64,000 bases of DNA, taken from assembly GCF_036289385.1 (NCBI RefSeq), contig NZ_JAYFFH010000004.1:62001-126000 (forward strand), read 5' to 3'. Below are positions 1 to 8,379 of this stretch, piece by piece. Source of the stretch: Anaerofustis butyriciformans (GTDB taxonomy: Bacteria; Bacillota; Clostridia; Eubacteriales; Anaerofustaceae). Both the position numbers and the translations under genes were made by a program. The notes under the pieces are model-generated. The model saw only the letters and a list, made by a program, of their open reading frames with translations. It was not told where the DNA came from and did no database searches. How positions within the stretch are numbered: the stretch's first letter is position 1; every line of letters starts with the position of its first letter.

Positions 1-462
1 TTCTTCTGCCTTTGAAATAACCTCTTCAATATTTTTTATTCCATCTTCATATTGAGCTGATAATTTAGAATCTTTTTCAATAAACATATTAAAATAAGTA
101 TCATTTCTTTGTGCATCAAAAATAACAAAAATAACCTCATTTAGTCCTTTTACATTGTTTGCACAAGCTTCCAAAGAAGAAACAGAAATAATAGGCTTAT
201 TTTTTGTTTGAGAAAATGCCTTAACTGTAGCTGCCGCTATTCTAAGTCCCGTAAAAGACCCAGGACCATTGCCTACAGCAAAATAATCAATATCATCAAT
301 AGTAAGTCTTACGTCTTCAAGAAGATGTTTTATCATAGGAAGAAGTTTTTCAGAATGTTTAAGTTTATACGCAGTATATTCTTCTCCAAGTATTCTATCA
401 TCTTCCCAAACGGCAACGCTTGCCGCAACCGTTGAAGTATCTATTGCAAGTATTCTACACAT
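1..462 (-). CDS. tsaB: TsaB, tRNA t6A threonylcarbamoyltransferase complex subunit (3' end off window)
   Basis: The reading frame runs from ATG at 462 to the left edge, giving the first 154 residues of a protein usually about 230 long. The N-terminus MCRILAIDTST is the ASKHA phosphate-1 motif of the TsaB/TsaD family, and GNGPGSFTGLRIA (about residues 64-76) is the TsaB signature. In bacteria TsaB scaffolds TsaD and TsaE for N6-threonylcarbamoyladenosine at position 37 of ANN-decoding tRNAs. Its start lies 8 bases inside the end of tsaE, with a GGAGG site in the tsaE coding sequence, so the two are probably translationally coupled. The C-terminal half is outside the window. Confidence 0.93.
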   Translation of the reverse strand, partial: MCRILAIDTSTVAASVAVWEDDRILGEEYTAYKLKHSEKLLPMIKHLLEDVRLTIDDIDYFAVGNGPGSFTGLRIAAATVKAFSQTKNKPIISVSSLEACANNVKGLNEVIFVIFDAQRNDTYFNMFIEKDSKLSAQYEDGIKNIEEVISKAEE

Positions 463-922
463 ACATTTCCTCCAATTTATATATAATATCTTTAGACTCT
501 TCATCTAAAGCTTTTATATTTATATTTCTTTCATTAAAATCATTTGTTGATTTTTCTATATTTACAATAATACCGCTGTTATCAAGTTCATCCATTATCA
601 TGTCTGCCCACTCAATTATCATTTTATTTTTTTTATAAATATCATAAAATCCTATATAATCAAGTTCGCTTATATCTTCAATTCTATAAGCATCCATATG
701 ATAAAGAACATTATTTACATCTTTATATTCGTTTATTATGGTATAAGTTGGAGAAGAAAATTCTGATATTAATCCAAGACTATTAGCAATACCTTTACTA
801 AGCTGAGTTTTACCGCTTGCCATTTCTCCAATCAAATAAACAGTCGTATTATCCTTTAAAAGTTTCCCTATATTTTCTCCAAGTTTCGTAGTTTCAATAT
901 CATTTTTTGTTACTAAATTCAT
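455..922 (-). CDS. tsaE: TsaE, tRNA t6A biosynthesis ATPase
   Basis: 155 residues, normal for the family. It carries a P-loop GEMASGKT at residues 32-39, the TsaE hallmark SSPTYTIINEY around 56-66, then DAYRIED and IEWAD motifs. TsaE is the ATPase that cycles the TsaBD complex in t6A modification of tRNA. An AGGA site precedes the ATG. It is the first gene of the tsaE-tsaB pair, overlapping tsaB by 8 bases, and a TGATATAAT extended -10 lies about 35 bases upstream. Nothing is missing from the motifs. Confidence 0.94.
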   Translation of the reverse strand: MNLVTKNDIETTKLGENIGKLLKDNTTVYLIGEMASGKTQLSKGIANSLGLISEFSSPTYTIINEYKDVNNVLYHMDAYRIEDISELDYIGFYDIYKKNKMIIEWADMIMDELDNSGIIVNIEKSTNDFNERNINIKALDEESKDIIYKLEEMYV

Positions 923-956
923 AAACTTTTCCTATTCTATTTTAAACTTAAAGTAT

Positions 957-985
957 ATTATATCAAAAAATAATATATTAATAAA
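957..985 (-). promoter_or_regulatory. Candidate promoter of tsaE-tsaB
   Basis: On the minus strand there is an extended -10, TGATATAAT (957-965), about 35 bases before the tsaE start. The -35 position holds only a weak TTTATT. It lies between the pyc terminator and tsaE, where a promoter is needed. Confidence 0.45.
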
Positions 986-1002
986 TATATAACGTATATT
1001 TC

Positions 1003-1035
1003 ATAAATAAAAAAGAAGCGGTTAACCGCTTCTTT
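1003..1035 (-). terminator. Intrinsic terminator of pyc
   Basis: A perfect palindrome (1012-1035, arms AAAGAAGCGGTT/AACCGCTTCTTT) is followed on the minus strand by a T-rich tract. It starts 11 bases after the pyc stop codon. Confidence 0.85.
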
Positions 1036-1046
1036 AAATTGATATT

Positions 1047-4000
1047 TTATTCAAATTCTATTAATAATTGACCGGCTTTTACATTGTCAAGTTCTTGAAC
1101 CAATACGTCTTTTATTACTCCGTCACATGGAGCAACAACTTCAGTTTCCATCTTCATTGCTTCAACAACACATACAGATTGGTTTTTCTTAACTTCTTCA
1201 CCGATTCCAACATTTACTTTAATTACAGAACCAGGAATTGGAGAACCTATGTGTTTTTCATTTTTAGGATCAGCCATTTCAATTATTTTATCAGTTGTTT
1301 GATTAACCACAAAGTTTGGATCATTTACATATAAAACTCTTCTGAAGCCGTCAACTTCATAAACCATTCTTTTTGTTCCGTCAGGATGAGTATTACCGAT
1401 TCTTACAAGTTTAATTACATGGCTCTTACCTTCTCCAAAGAATATTTCTGTTTCTTCGCCTAGTGCTAGCCCTGTAAAGAAAGCATCTGAAGGCATATAA
1501 GTTAAATCACCATAATCTTCTTTGAATTTTAGATAATCTTTATAAACTTTCTTATAAAGCGCTGCAGAAAGAACTTGTTTTTCATTTAATTCCATACCGA
1601 ATTCTTCTCTAAATTCTTCTCTTATCTTATCGAAGTCTTCATCAGGAAGAAGTTCACCTGGACGTTTTGTAATATATTCTGCACCTTTAAGAACAACTTC
1701 TCTTAATTTTTCATCAAAGCCCCATTCAGGTTGACCAATCATTCCTTTAAAGAAATCTACAACACTGTCTGGGAATGCTAAGTCTTTTCCTTTTTCATAG
1801 ATATTTTCTTTATCTAAATCATTTTGTAGCATAAAGATTGCAAAGTCACCTACAACTTTTGATGTTGGAGTTACTTTGATTATATCACCAAGAAGTTCAT
1901 TTGCTTGTTTATATTTTTCAAGAACATCTGTAAATCTATGTCCAAGTCCGAAACTTTCAACTTGAGATTTAAGGTTACTGTATTGTCCTCCGGGAACTTC
2001 ATATTTATAAATTTGAGTTGTTCCTGTTTTTAAGCCTGATTCAAATCCTGTATAGTATTTTCTTGCTTTTTCATAGTAGTCACTTACGATTTGAATTTCA
2101 TCTAAATTAATATTACTTTGTCTTGGAGTATATTCAAGACCTGCAACTATTGCTTCAAGAGAAGGTTGTGATGTAGTTCCACTCATTGAAGAAAGAGCAC
2201 CTTCTACAATATCTACTCCTGCGGCACTTGCCATTAACATACTTGAAACACCGTTTCCTGCTGTATCATGAGTATGGAAATGAATTGGAATATTTACTTC
2301 ATCTTTTAATGCTTTCGCAAGTTTCATTGCTGCAGCAGGTTTTAATAAGCCTGACATATCCTTAATTGCAAGAATATGCGCACCCATTGCTTCAACTTCT
2401 TTTGCTTTTTTAATGTAGTAATCCAATGTATATTTAGTTTTATTTTTATCTAATATATCCCCAGAATAACAAATCGCAACTTCTGCAACTTTTCCAAGTT
2501 TTAATACTTCTTCAACAGAAGGTTTAATTTGATCTAACCAGTTAAGAGCATCAAACACTCTAAATACATCAACACCGCTTTTTGCACTTTGTTTGATAAA
2601 TTCTTTAATTACATTATCAGGGTAGTTTTTATATCCTACGGCGTTTGAACCTCTAAGAAGCATTTGGAATAAGATATTTGGTATCATTTCTCTTAATAGT
2701 TCCAATCTTGCCCATGGAGATTCTTTTAAGAAACGATAAGATGTATCAAATGTTGCTCCACCCCATACTTCAAGAGCATAAACATCTTTTTCATAGCGGC
2801 TTACGCTTTCTGCTATTTTCAAGAAATCAACGGTTCTCATTCTTGTTGCAAATAAAGATTGTTGCGCATCACGCATAGTTGTATCCATGAATAAAAGTTG
2901 TTTTTGATCTTTTATCCATTTTACAAGTCCGTCAGGACCTTGTTCATCAAGAATTTGTTTTGTTCCTCTAAGAGCAGGCATGTCTTTAAATCTAGGAACT
3001 TCTATTTTTGGTATAATTTCTTTATTTTGATTATCATGTTTTAATGTTGTTTCAGATAAATATGTAAGAACTTTTGCAAGTTGATCATCAAATTTTTCGA
3101 TATTGAAAAGTTCAGGATGATCTTCAATAAAGTTTGTATTACATATTCCTTTTTTAAAGTCAGGATGTTTTAAAACATTGATAAGGAAGTCTTTGTTTGT
3201 TGAAACACCTTCGATTTCGTGTTCCTTTAAAGTTCTTATCATTTTCTTTCTTGCTTTGTCAAAGTCTCTTGCATATGTTGTTGTTTTAACAAGAAGACTG
3301 TCAAAGTAAGGTGTTATTTCAGAACCGGCAAAACCATTACCACCGTCAAGTCTTACCCCTGGACCTGCACCTGTTTTGTATATTGTGATTTTACCTGTAT
3401 CAGGCATAAAGTTATTTAATACATTTTCTGTTGTAACCCTACATTCAATTGCCGCACCACTCATTTTTATATCATCTTGAGATTGAATGTTTATTTCTTC
3501 ATCTGTAAGTTTATATCCTTCGGCAATTAAAATTTGAGCTTGAACCAAGTCTACGTTTGTTACAAGTTCTGTAACAGTATGTTCAACTTGGATTCTTGGG
3601 TTAACTTCCATAAAGTAATGTTTTTCATTTTCATCAACCAAGAATTCAACTGTACCTGCATTTGTATATCCAACGTGTTTTGCAAGGTTTACTGATTCTT
3701 CACAAATTGCTCTTCTTGTCTCTTCACTGATTGATTGTGAAGGTGAAAATTCAATAATTTTTTGATGTCTTCTTTGAATAGAACAATCCCTTTCAAAAAG
3801 ATGAACGATATGACCGTATTCATCGGCTAAGATTTGAGCTTCAACATGTCTTGGAGAACGAACATATTTTTCAATAAAAACTTCTCCATTGTTAAAAGCT
3901 TTTTTTGCTTCTCTTACGGCAGATTCAAATTGACCTTTTAAATCTTCTTCCCTTTCACAAACTCTCATACCTCTTCCACCGCCGCCGGCACTGGCTTTTA

Positions 4001-4475
4001 TTATAACAGGGTATCCGATTTTTGCACTAATGTCTTTTGCTTCTTCAACCGTATCTACTTTTATACCATCAAGAACACTAACTCCGGCTTCTATCGCTGC
4101 ATTTTTGGCATTAACTTTATTTCCAAGAAGTTCGATAACTTTTGAATTTGGACCGATAAATTTAATACCGGCCTTTTCACATTCTGCCGCAAATTCAGGA
4201 TTTTCTGATAAAAACCCATATCCTGGATGTATTGCATCAATATTTTTAGCCTTTGCAAGTTCAATTATTGCTTCTATGTTTAAATAGGCGTCCGTTGGTG
4301 AATTGGTACCTTTAATTAGATAAGCCTCATCTGCTTTACTTCTAAAAAGTGATAATTTGTCTTCTTCGCAGTAAATACAAATAGCTTTCATTCCAAGTTC
4401 TTGTACCGCTCTTATGATTCTAATTGCAATTTCACCACGGTTTGCGATTAAAACTCTTTTAAAATTTTTCATCAT
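1047..4475 (-). CDS. pyc: Pyruvate carboxylase
   Basis: 1142 residues, the full single-chain length. Order of domains: biotin carboxylase (about 1-455, with the ATP-grasp glycine loop and the ERDCS motif), carboxyltransferase (about 530-800, starting LLFMDTTMRDAQQS), tetramerisation region, and a C-terminal biotin carrier domain. The biotin lysine is K1108 in EAMKME. The enzyme makes oxaloacetate from pyruvate, bicarbonate and ATP in the cytoplasm, feeding biosynthesis or succinate formation in anaerobes. Two ATG codons begin the frame (4475 and 4472). AGGAGG lies only 2 bases from the first but 5 from the second, so 4472 may be the real start. It is a single-gene unit with its own promoter and terminator. 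Confidence 0.97.
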   Translation of the reverse strand: MMKNFKRVLIANRGEIAIRIIRAVQELGMKAICIYCEEDKLSLFRSKADEAYLIKGTNSPTDAYLNIEAIIELAKAKNIDAIHPGYGFLSENPEFAAECEKAGIKFIGPNSKVIELLGNKVNAKNAAIEAGVSVLDGIKVDTVEEAKDISAKIGYPVIIKASAGGGGRGMRVCEREEDLKGQFESAVREAKKAFNNGEVFIEKYVRSPRHVEAQILADEYGHIVHLFERDCSIQRRHQKIIEFSPSQSISEETRRAICEESVNLAKHVGYTNAGTVEFLVDENEKHYFMEVNPRIQVEHTVTELVTNVDLVQAQILIAEGYKLTDEEINIQSQDDIKMSGAAIECRVTTENVLNNFMPDTGKITIYKTGAGPGVRLDGGNGFAGSEITPYFDSLLVKTTTYARDFDKARKKMIRTLKEHEIEGVSTNKDFLINVLKHPDFKKGICNTNFIEDHPELFNIEKFDDQLAKVLTYLSETTLKHDNQNKEIIPKIEVPRFKDMPALRGTKQILDEQGPDGLVKWIKDQKQLLFMDTTMRDAQQSLFATRMRTVDFLKIAESVSRYEKDVYALEVWGGATFDTSYRFLKESPWARLELLREMIPNILFQMLLRGSNAVGYKNYPDNVIKEFIKQSAKSGVDVFRVFDALNWLDQIKPSVEEVLKLGKVAEVAICYSGDILDKNKTKYTLDYYIKKAKEVEAMGAHILAIKDMSGLLKPAAAMKLAKALKDEVNIPIHFHTHDTAGNGVSSMLMASAAGVDIVEGALSSMSGTTSQPSLEAIVAGLEYTPRQSNINLDEIQIVSDYYEKARKYYTGFESGLKTGTTQIYKYEVPGGQYSNLKSQVESFGLGHRFTDVLEKYKQANELLGDIIKVTPTSKVVGDFAIFMLQNDLDKENIYEKGKDLAFPDSVVDFFKGMIGQPEWGFDEKLREVVLKGAEYITKRPGELLPDEDFDKIREEFREEFGMELNEKQVLSAALYKKVYKDYLKFKEDYGDLTYMPSDAFFTGLALGEETEIFFGEGKSHVIKLVRIGNTHPDGTKRMVYEVDGFRRVLYVNDPNFVVNQTTDKIIEMADPKNEKHIGSPIPGSVIKVNVGIGEEVKKNQSVCVVEAMKMETEVVAPCDGVIKDVLVQELDNVKAGQLLIEFE

Positions 4476-4502
4476 GCCCTCCTCTTTCCATATATTCTAA
4501 AT

Positions 4503-4531
4503 ATTATACTAAATTTTCTTAATTTTTAAAA
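4503..4531 (-). promoter_or_regulatory. Candidate promoter of pyc
   Basis: On the minus strand a perfect TATAAT (4503-4508) sits about 28 bases before the pyc start, with a weak TTTTAA at the -35 position 17 bases further up. It lies downstream of the proA terminator, so pyc must have its own promoter in this gap. Confidence 0.4.
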
Positions 4532-4610
4532 GACTTTTTATACCATTATTATAAAAAAATATATATTTATTAATTTTTTGTAATATTTATGCATAAATTA
4601 TCTAAATTAT

Positions 4611-4635
4611 ATAAAAAAAGCAGCTTAAAGCTGCT
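4611..4635 (-). terminator. Intrinsic terminator of proA
   Basis: Palindrome AGCAGCTTTAAGCTGCT (4619-4635) followed by a run of T on the minus strand, beginning 3 bases after the proA stop. Confidence 0.85.
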
Positions 4636-4638
4636 CTT

Positions 4639-5892
4639 TTATTTTCTAATTTGTCCATTACCGGTAATAATATACTTAATTGTTGTAAGTTCATTTAGTC
4701 CCATAGGACCTCTTGGAAGAGTTCTTTGTGTTGCTATTCCAATTTCACTTCCAAAGCCAAACTCTTCTCCGTCAGTGAATCTTGTAGACACATTTACATA
4801 AACACAAGCACTGTCTATTTTTGATGTGAACATATTCATTCTTGAAATATCATTTGTAACTATACATTCTGAATGTTTTGTAGAATATTTATTTATATGA
4901 TTTATTGCTTCTTCAATACTTTCAACAACTTTTACAGCAATGATATAATCATTGTATTCTGTTTTATAATCATCTTCAGTTGCTTTTTTAACAGCCTTGC
5001 TTCCAAGGATTTTTATTGTCTTTTCATCTCCCCTGAATTCTACATTATGTTCTTTTAATCTATTATATATCAAAGGAAGAACTTCTCCTGCTTTCTTTTC
5101 ATGAACAAGTAATGTTTCAAGAGCATTGCATACACTTGGGCGTTGCGTTTTCCCGTTATCTGTTAAGTTCACAGCCATTTCATTATCGGCAAACTCATCT
5201 ATATATATATGACAGTTTCCTGCTCCTGTTTCAATAAAAGGAACTGTTGCAATGTCTTTTATTGATTTTATAAGTCCTGCACTTCCTCTTGGAATTAAAA
5301 CATCTATATAATCTGTTAATTTCGCCATTTGTGAAACATATTTTCTGTCCGTATCTGTAACAAGCTGTATAATGTCATGATTAAGCCCTGCTTTTCTTAT
5401 TGCTCCTCTCATAATTTCCACAAGCTTTGTATTTGTGTTTATAGCTTCTTTGCCACCTCTTAAAATACAAGCATTACCCGATTTTAAGCATAAACATCCG
5501 GCATCAACCGTAACATTAGGACGAGACTCAAAAATAATTCCAACTACTCCATAAGGAACTCTCTTTATTACGATTTCCATCCCATTAGGTCTTTTTGAGC
5601 CTCCCGAAACTATTCCCACAGGGTCGCTTAAATTTATAACTTTATCAATAGAGCCTGCAATTGCTTTTATTCTGTCTTCGTTAAGCATAAGTCTATCCAC
5701 CATAGACTCCTTTATTCCGTTGATTTTCGCAGCAGAAATATCTTCTGTATTAGCTTTTATTATTTCTTTCATGTGAAGAATAAGTTCTTCTTTAATGCTT
5801 CTTAAAGCCTCGTTCTTTTTATCAGTATTCAAATCCATAAGACTTCTGCTTGCAATTTTTGCTTTCTTTCCCAAGCTTGCCATATTAAACAT
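4639..5892 (-). CDS. proA: Glutamate-5-semialdehyde dehydrogenase (gamma-glutamyl phosphate reductase)
   Basis: About 417 residues, normal for ProA. It reduces gamma-glutamyl phosphate to glutamate-5-semialdehyde with NADPH, the second step of proline synthesis. The aldehyde-dehydrogenase-fold nucleophile is the Cys in RPSVCNA, and ETGAGNCH and the C-terminal RGPMGLNELTT are typical. The frame can also begin at a GTG at 5901 that overlaps the proB stop as GTGA. I prefer ATG 5892 because GAGGTG stands 6 bases before it. A further ATG at 5883 (MASLGKKAK) also fits family alignments. Second gene after proB, terminated just downstream. Confidence 0.96.
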   Translation of the reverse strand: MFNMASLGKKAKIASRSLMDLNTDKKNEALRSIKEELILHMKEIIKANTEDISAAKINGIKESMVDRLMLNEDRIKAIAGSIDKVINLSDPVGIVSGGSKRPNGMEIVIKRVPYGVVGIIFESRPNVTVDAGCLCLKSGNACILRGGKEAINTNTKLVEIMRGAIRKAGLNHDIIQLVTDTDRKYVSQMAKLTDYIDVLIPRGSAGLIKSIKDIATVPFIETGAGNCHIYIDEFADNEMAVNLTDNGKTQRPSVCNALETLLVHEKKAGEVLPLIYNRLKEHNVEFRGDEKTIKILGSKAVKKATEDDYKTEYNDYIIAVKVVESIEEAINHINKYSTKHSECIVTNDISRMNMFTSKIDSACVYVNVSTRFTDGEEFGFGSEIGIATQRTLPRGPMGLNELTTIKYIITGNGQIRK

Positions 5893-5897
5893 TACAA

Positions 5898-6683
5898 TCA
5901 CCTCACCTTAAATAATGTTCCTTTATTTTCACCATCGAATAAACTGTATAAATCATCTGGATTTTTAGATGAAAGAATAACCATATCAAAATTATTTTCA
6001 AAAGCAATTTGCCCTGCTTTTATCTTTGTAATCATTCCTCCTGTACCAAGGTTATTTACAGCCCCACCACAGCAATCTATAATCTCATCAGTTATTTCTT
6101 CAACAACTTCAATTCGTTTTGCATTTTTATTTTTCTTTGGGTTATCAGTATAAAGCCCATCAATATCCGTAAGAATAACAAGAAGATCTGCTCCTATTAT
6201 TGAACTTACAACGGCAGATAAAGTATCATTATCACCAAATTCCAACTCTTCTGTACTTACAGTATCATTTTCGTTTACTATTGGAATTACATTATATTTT
6301 AGAAGCTGTTCAAAAGTATTATATATATTTGAAATATCAGCATTTTCACCAACAACGTCATTTGTCAAAAGAACCTGCGCTACATTGTGGTTATATTCAC
6401 CAAACAACTTATCATAAAGATACATCAATTCACATTGTCCGATTGCCGCAAGCGCCTGTCTTTTTGATATTGTTTTGGGCTTTTTATCAAGACCAAGTTT
6501 TCCCATTCCAACCCCAACAGCACCTGAAGAAACCAATACAATTTCTTTTCCCGAATTTTTAAGGTCAGAAATAATCTTTACCAAATGTTCCACTCTTCTT
6601 ATGTTTATGTTCCCAGTTTTGTGAGTCAAAGTGGATGTTCCAATTTTAATTACGATTTTTTTTGCTTTTACTACGTTTTCCAT
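5898..6683 (-). CDS. proB: Glutamate 5-kinase, short form without PUA domain
   Basis: 261 residues. An amino-acid-kinase domain with the N-terminal VIKIGTSTLTH nucleotide loop, VSSGAVGVGMG, and NENDTVS/FGDNDTLSA motifs around the glutamate site. It phosphorylates glutamate to gamma-glutamyl phosphate, the committed step of proline synthesis and the usual target of proline feedback. Many bacterial ProB proteins (about 370 residues) carry a C-terminal PUA domain; here the protein stops right after the kinase domain with no leftover frame. It is followed by proA a few bases on and preceded by a DUF3784 gene on the same strand. An AAGGA site precedes the ATG. Confidence 0.96.
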   Translation of the reverse strand: MENVVKAKKIVIKIGTSTLTHKTGNINIRRVEHLVKIISDLKNSGKEIVLVSSGAVGVGMGKLGLDKKPKTISKRQALAAIGQCELMYLYDKLFGEYNHNVAQVLLTNDVVGENADISNIYNTFEQLLKYNVIPIVNENDTVSTEELEFGDNDTLSAVVSSIIGADLLVILTDIDGLYTDNPKKNKNAKRIEVVEEITDEIIDCCGGAVNNLGTGGMITKIKAGQIAFENNFDMVILSSKNPDDLYSLFDGENKGTLFKVR

Positions 6684-6728
6684 ATTATGTCCTTATTTTT
6701 ATTTTATATTAATTTTATTATTGATAAA

Positions 6729-7037
6729 CTAGAAAATACCTTTATTGTATTTAAACTGTCCGTAAAGCATGATAACTAGCCCAATTATTATCCCTAATAC
6801 AACTAAGTGCTCAATTATGTCAGTTTTAAAAACAAGTTCAAAAACAGCACAAACGACAAAAGAGAACCCTATTATTAAACTTCCAACCCCCATACATTTA
6901 CCATATTTAGGAATATCAGCTTTTACAACTTTTCTCCTGTTATAACTATGAATAGTGGAAATATTTCCCCTTATATTTAATATACCGCATACTAAAAGAA
7001 TAATACCAATAAGAATAAATGTAATAAATTTTTCCAT
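6729..7037 (-). CDS. DUF3784-family small membrane protein
   Basis: 102 residues with three hydrophobic segments (about 4-21, 51-70 and 77-93). The stretch CGILNIRGNISTIHSYNRRKV followed by KYGKCMG is what I recognise as the DUF3784 family of small integral membrane proteins, function unknown. Its ATG follows an AAAGGG site, it has a TATAAT upstream, and the gap to proB is only 45 bases without a terminator, so it is probably the first gene of a three-gene transcript with proB and proA. No link to proline metabolism can be shown from sequence. Confidence 0.8.
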   Translation of the reverse strand: MEKFITFILIGIILLVCGILNIRGNISTIHSYNRRKVVKADIPKYGKCMGVGSLIIGFSFVVCAVFELVFKTDIIEHLVVLGIIIGLVIMLYGQFKYNKGIF

Positions 7038-7079
7038 TGCTTTTCCCTTTACTAAAAATCAAAAATTAATATGTTATTT

Positions 7080-7109
7080 ATTATAAACTTTAAAACAAAT
7101 ACGGTTTAA
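7080..7109 (-). promoter_or_regulatory. Candidate promoter of the DUF3784-proB-proA operon
   Basis: On the minus strand TTAAAC, an 18-base spacer and a perfect TATAAT (7080-7085) lie about 43 bases before the first gene. The -35 is weak. Confidence 0.4.
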
Positions 7110-7174
7110 ATATAGTCATACAGATTTTTATTTATTATATAAAAATTCCCTAATAAAGTAAAGCAAGAAAAAAT

Positions 7175-7204
7175 AAAATAAAAACTTGGCAAAGCCAAGT
7201 TTTT
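7175..7204 (-). terminator. Intrinsic terminator of the zinc alcohol dehydrogenase gene
   Basis: Stem AAAACTTGGC/GCCAAGTTTT (7181-7204) with an AAA loop, overlapping the stop codon, followed by T-rich sequence on the minus strand. Confidence 0.85.
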
Positions 7205-8234
7205 AATATGTTATGTAATTTTTTATTACGTTTCCTTCATGATGATTCATTAAAGCTTCTTTTACATCTTCAAGCTTATATTCATTATATACAAAATCTT
7301 TTTCATCTATTACTTTCATTTTCAAAAGTTCAAATGCTTGATTTACGTATAAAGGAGTAGTATGGTAAAGACCTTTTATTGTAACTTGTGAATAATGAAG
7401 AAGTTTTGTGTCAACAGTCAAAACTTCTCCTGCTTTTGTTCCGCCGTATAATAAAACAAAACCTCCGGGACGAACCATATTAATTGACATTTCCCAAACT
7501 TTTACGCTTCCTGCCGCTTCAATTGTTGCATCAACACCTCTTCCTTCAGGTGTAAGATCTTTTACTGCTTTAACTTGATCTTCAACTTCATCTATATTAA
7601 TCACATCATAAGCACCAAGTTTTTTTGCTGTTTCAAGTCTAACTTTACTTCTATCACAAGCTATAACTCTCGCACCTTTTAAATATAGAAGTCTTATAAA
7701 CATAAGTCCTGAAGGTCCACATCCGTTAACTGCAACATAATCTCCTTGTTCAACAGGAACTTGAGAAACTCCATATACGCTACATGCAAAAGGTTCTAAT
7801 AAAGCTGCTTGTTTAAAACTCATATCATCTGGAATATGGAACATATTTTGTTTAACAATTCTTTCAGGAATAAGTTGATATTCACTAAAAGCACCATTTT
7901 TCAACTGATTTGCAAGGAAATCTTCACACATACAATGAATACCTTTTTTGCAATAATAACATTCATTACATGGTGCAGAATTATGAGCAACAACTCTATC
8001 TCCAACTTTAAACTTAGTAACCCCTTCCCCTACACTATCAACAATACCGCTTGCTTCATGTCCAATATTATAAGGAGGTGTATGTTTTGCATATCCTCTT
8101 AAATAACTTTTTACATCAGAACCACAAGTAAGAGAAACTTCGTTTTTAATTAAAACTTCGCCCTTTCCAGGTTTTGGCTTTTCACATTCGATAATTCTTA
8201 AATCCCCCGGTTCATACAACATTACTTTTCTCAA
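7203..8234 (-). CDS. Zinc-dependent medium-chain alcohol/polyol dehydrogenase
   Basis: 343 residues, standard MDR size. Catalytic zinc ligands are Cys37 (CGSD) and His59-Glu60 (GHE). The structural zinc lobe C89-x2-C92-x2-C95-x7-C103 is complete. The dinucleotide loop reads VNGCGPSG. The family covers sorbitol, threonine, butanediol and similar NAD(P)-dependent dehydrogenases; the substrate cannot be told from sequence and no neighbouring pathway helps. The start appears to be TTG at 8234: GAGAGG lies 9 bases before it, whereas the first ATG (8222) is more than 20 bases from any such site and would remove conserved strand 1. Single-gene unit with its own terminator. Confidence 0.9.
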   Translation of the reverse strand: MRKVMLYEPGDLRIIECEKPKPGKGEVLIKNEVSLTCGSDVKSYLRGYAKHTPPYNIGHEASGIVDSVGEGVTKFKVGDRVVAHNSAPCNECYYCKKGIHCMCEDFLANQLKNGAFSEYQLIPERIVKQNMFHIPDDMSFKQAALLEPFACSVYGVSQVPVEQGDYVAVNGCGPSGLMFIRLLYLKGARVIACDRSKVRLETAKKLGAYDVINIDEVEDQVKAVKDLTPEGRGVDATIEAAGSVKVWEMSINMVRPGGFVLLYGGTKAGEVLTVDTKLLHYSQVTIKGLYHTTPLYVNQAFELLKMKVIDEKDFVYNEYKLEDVKEALMNHHEGNVIKNYITY

Positions 8235-8379
8235 TTCAACGTACCTCTCTTTAAATTAATATGCTATTCATAGTTTATCATTAAACGGTATCATTCATCA
8301 AGAAATAAATTTATTAATTTTTACAAAACTACTGTTAAAATGTTTAGGCTAAATGTTAAAATACACTTAGGTGGATATT

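Noticed and set aside
5899..5901. GTG at 5901 as proA start
   Set aside because: The overlap GTGA with proB is attractive, but the ribosome site GAGGTG includes part of it and is properly spaced only for ATG 5892.
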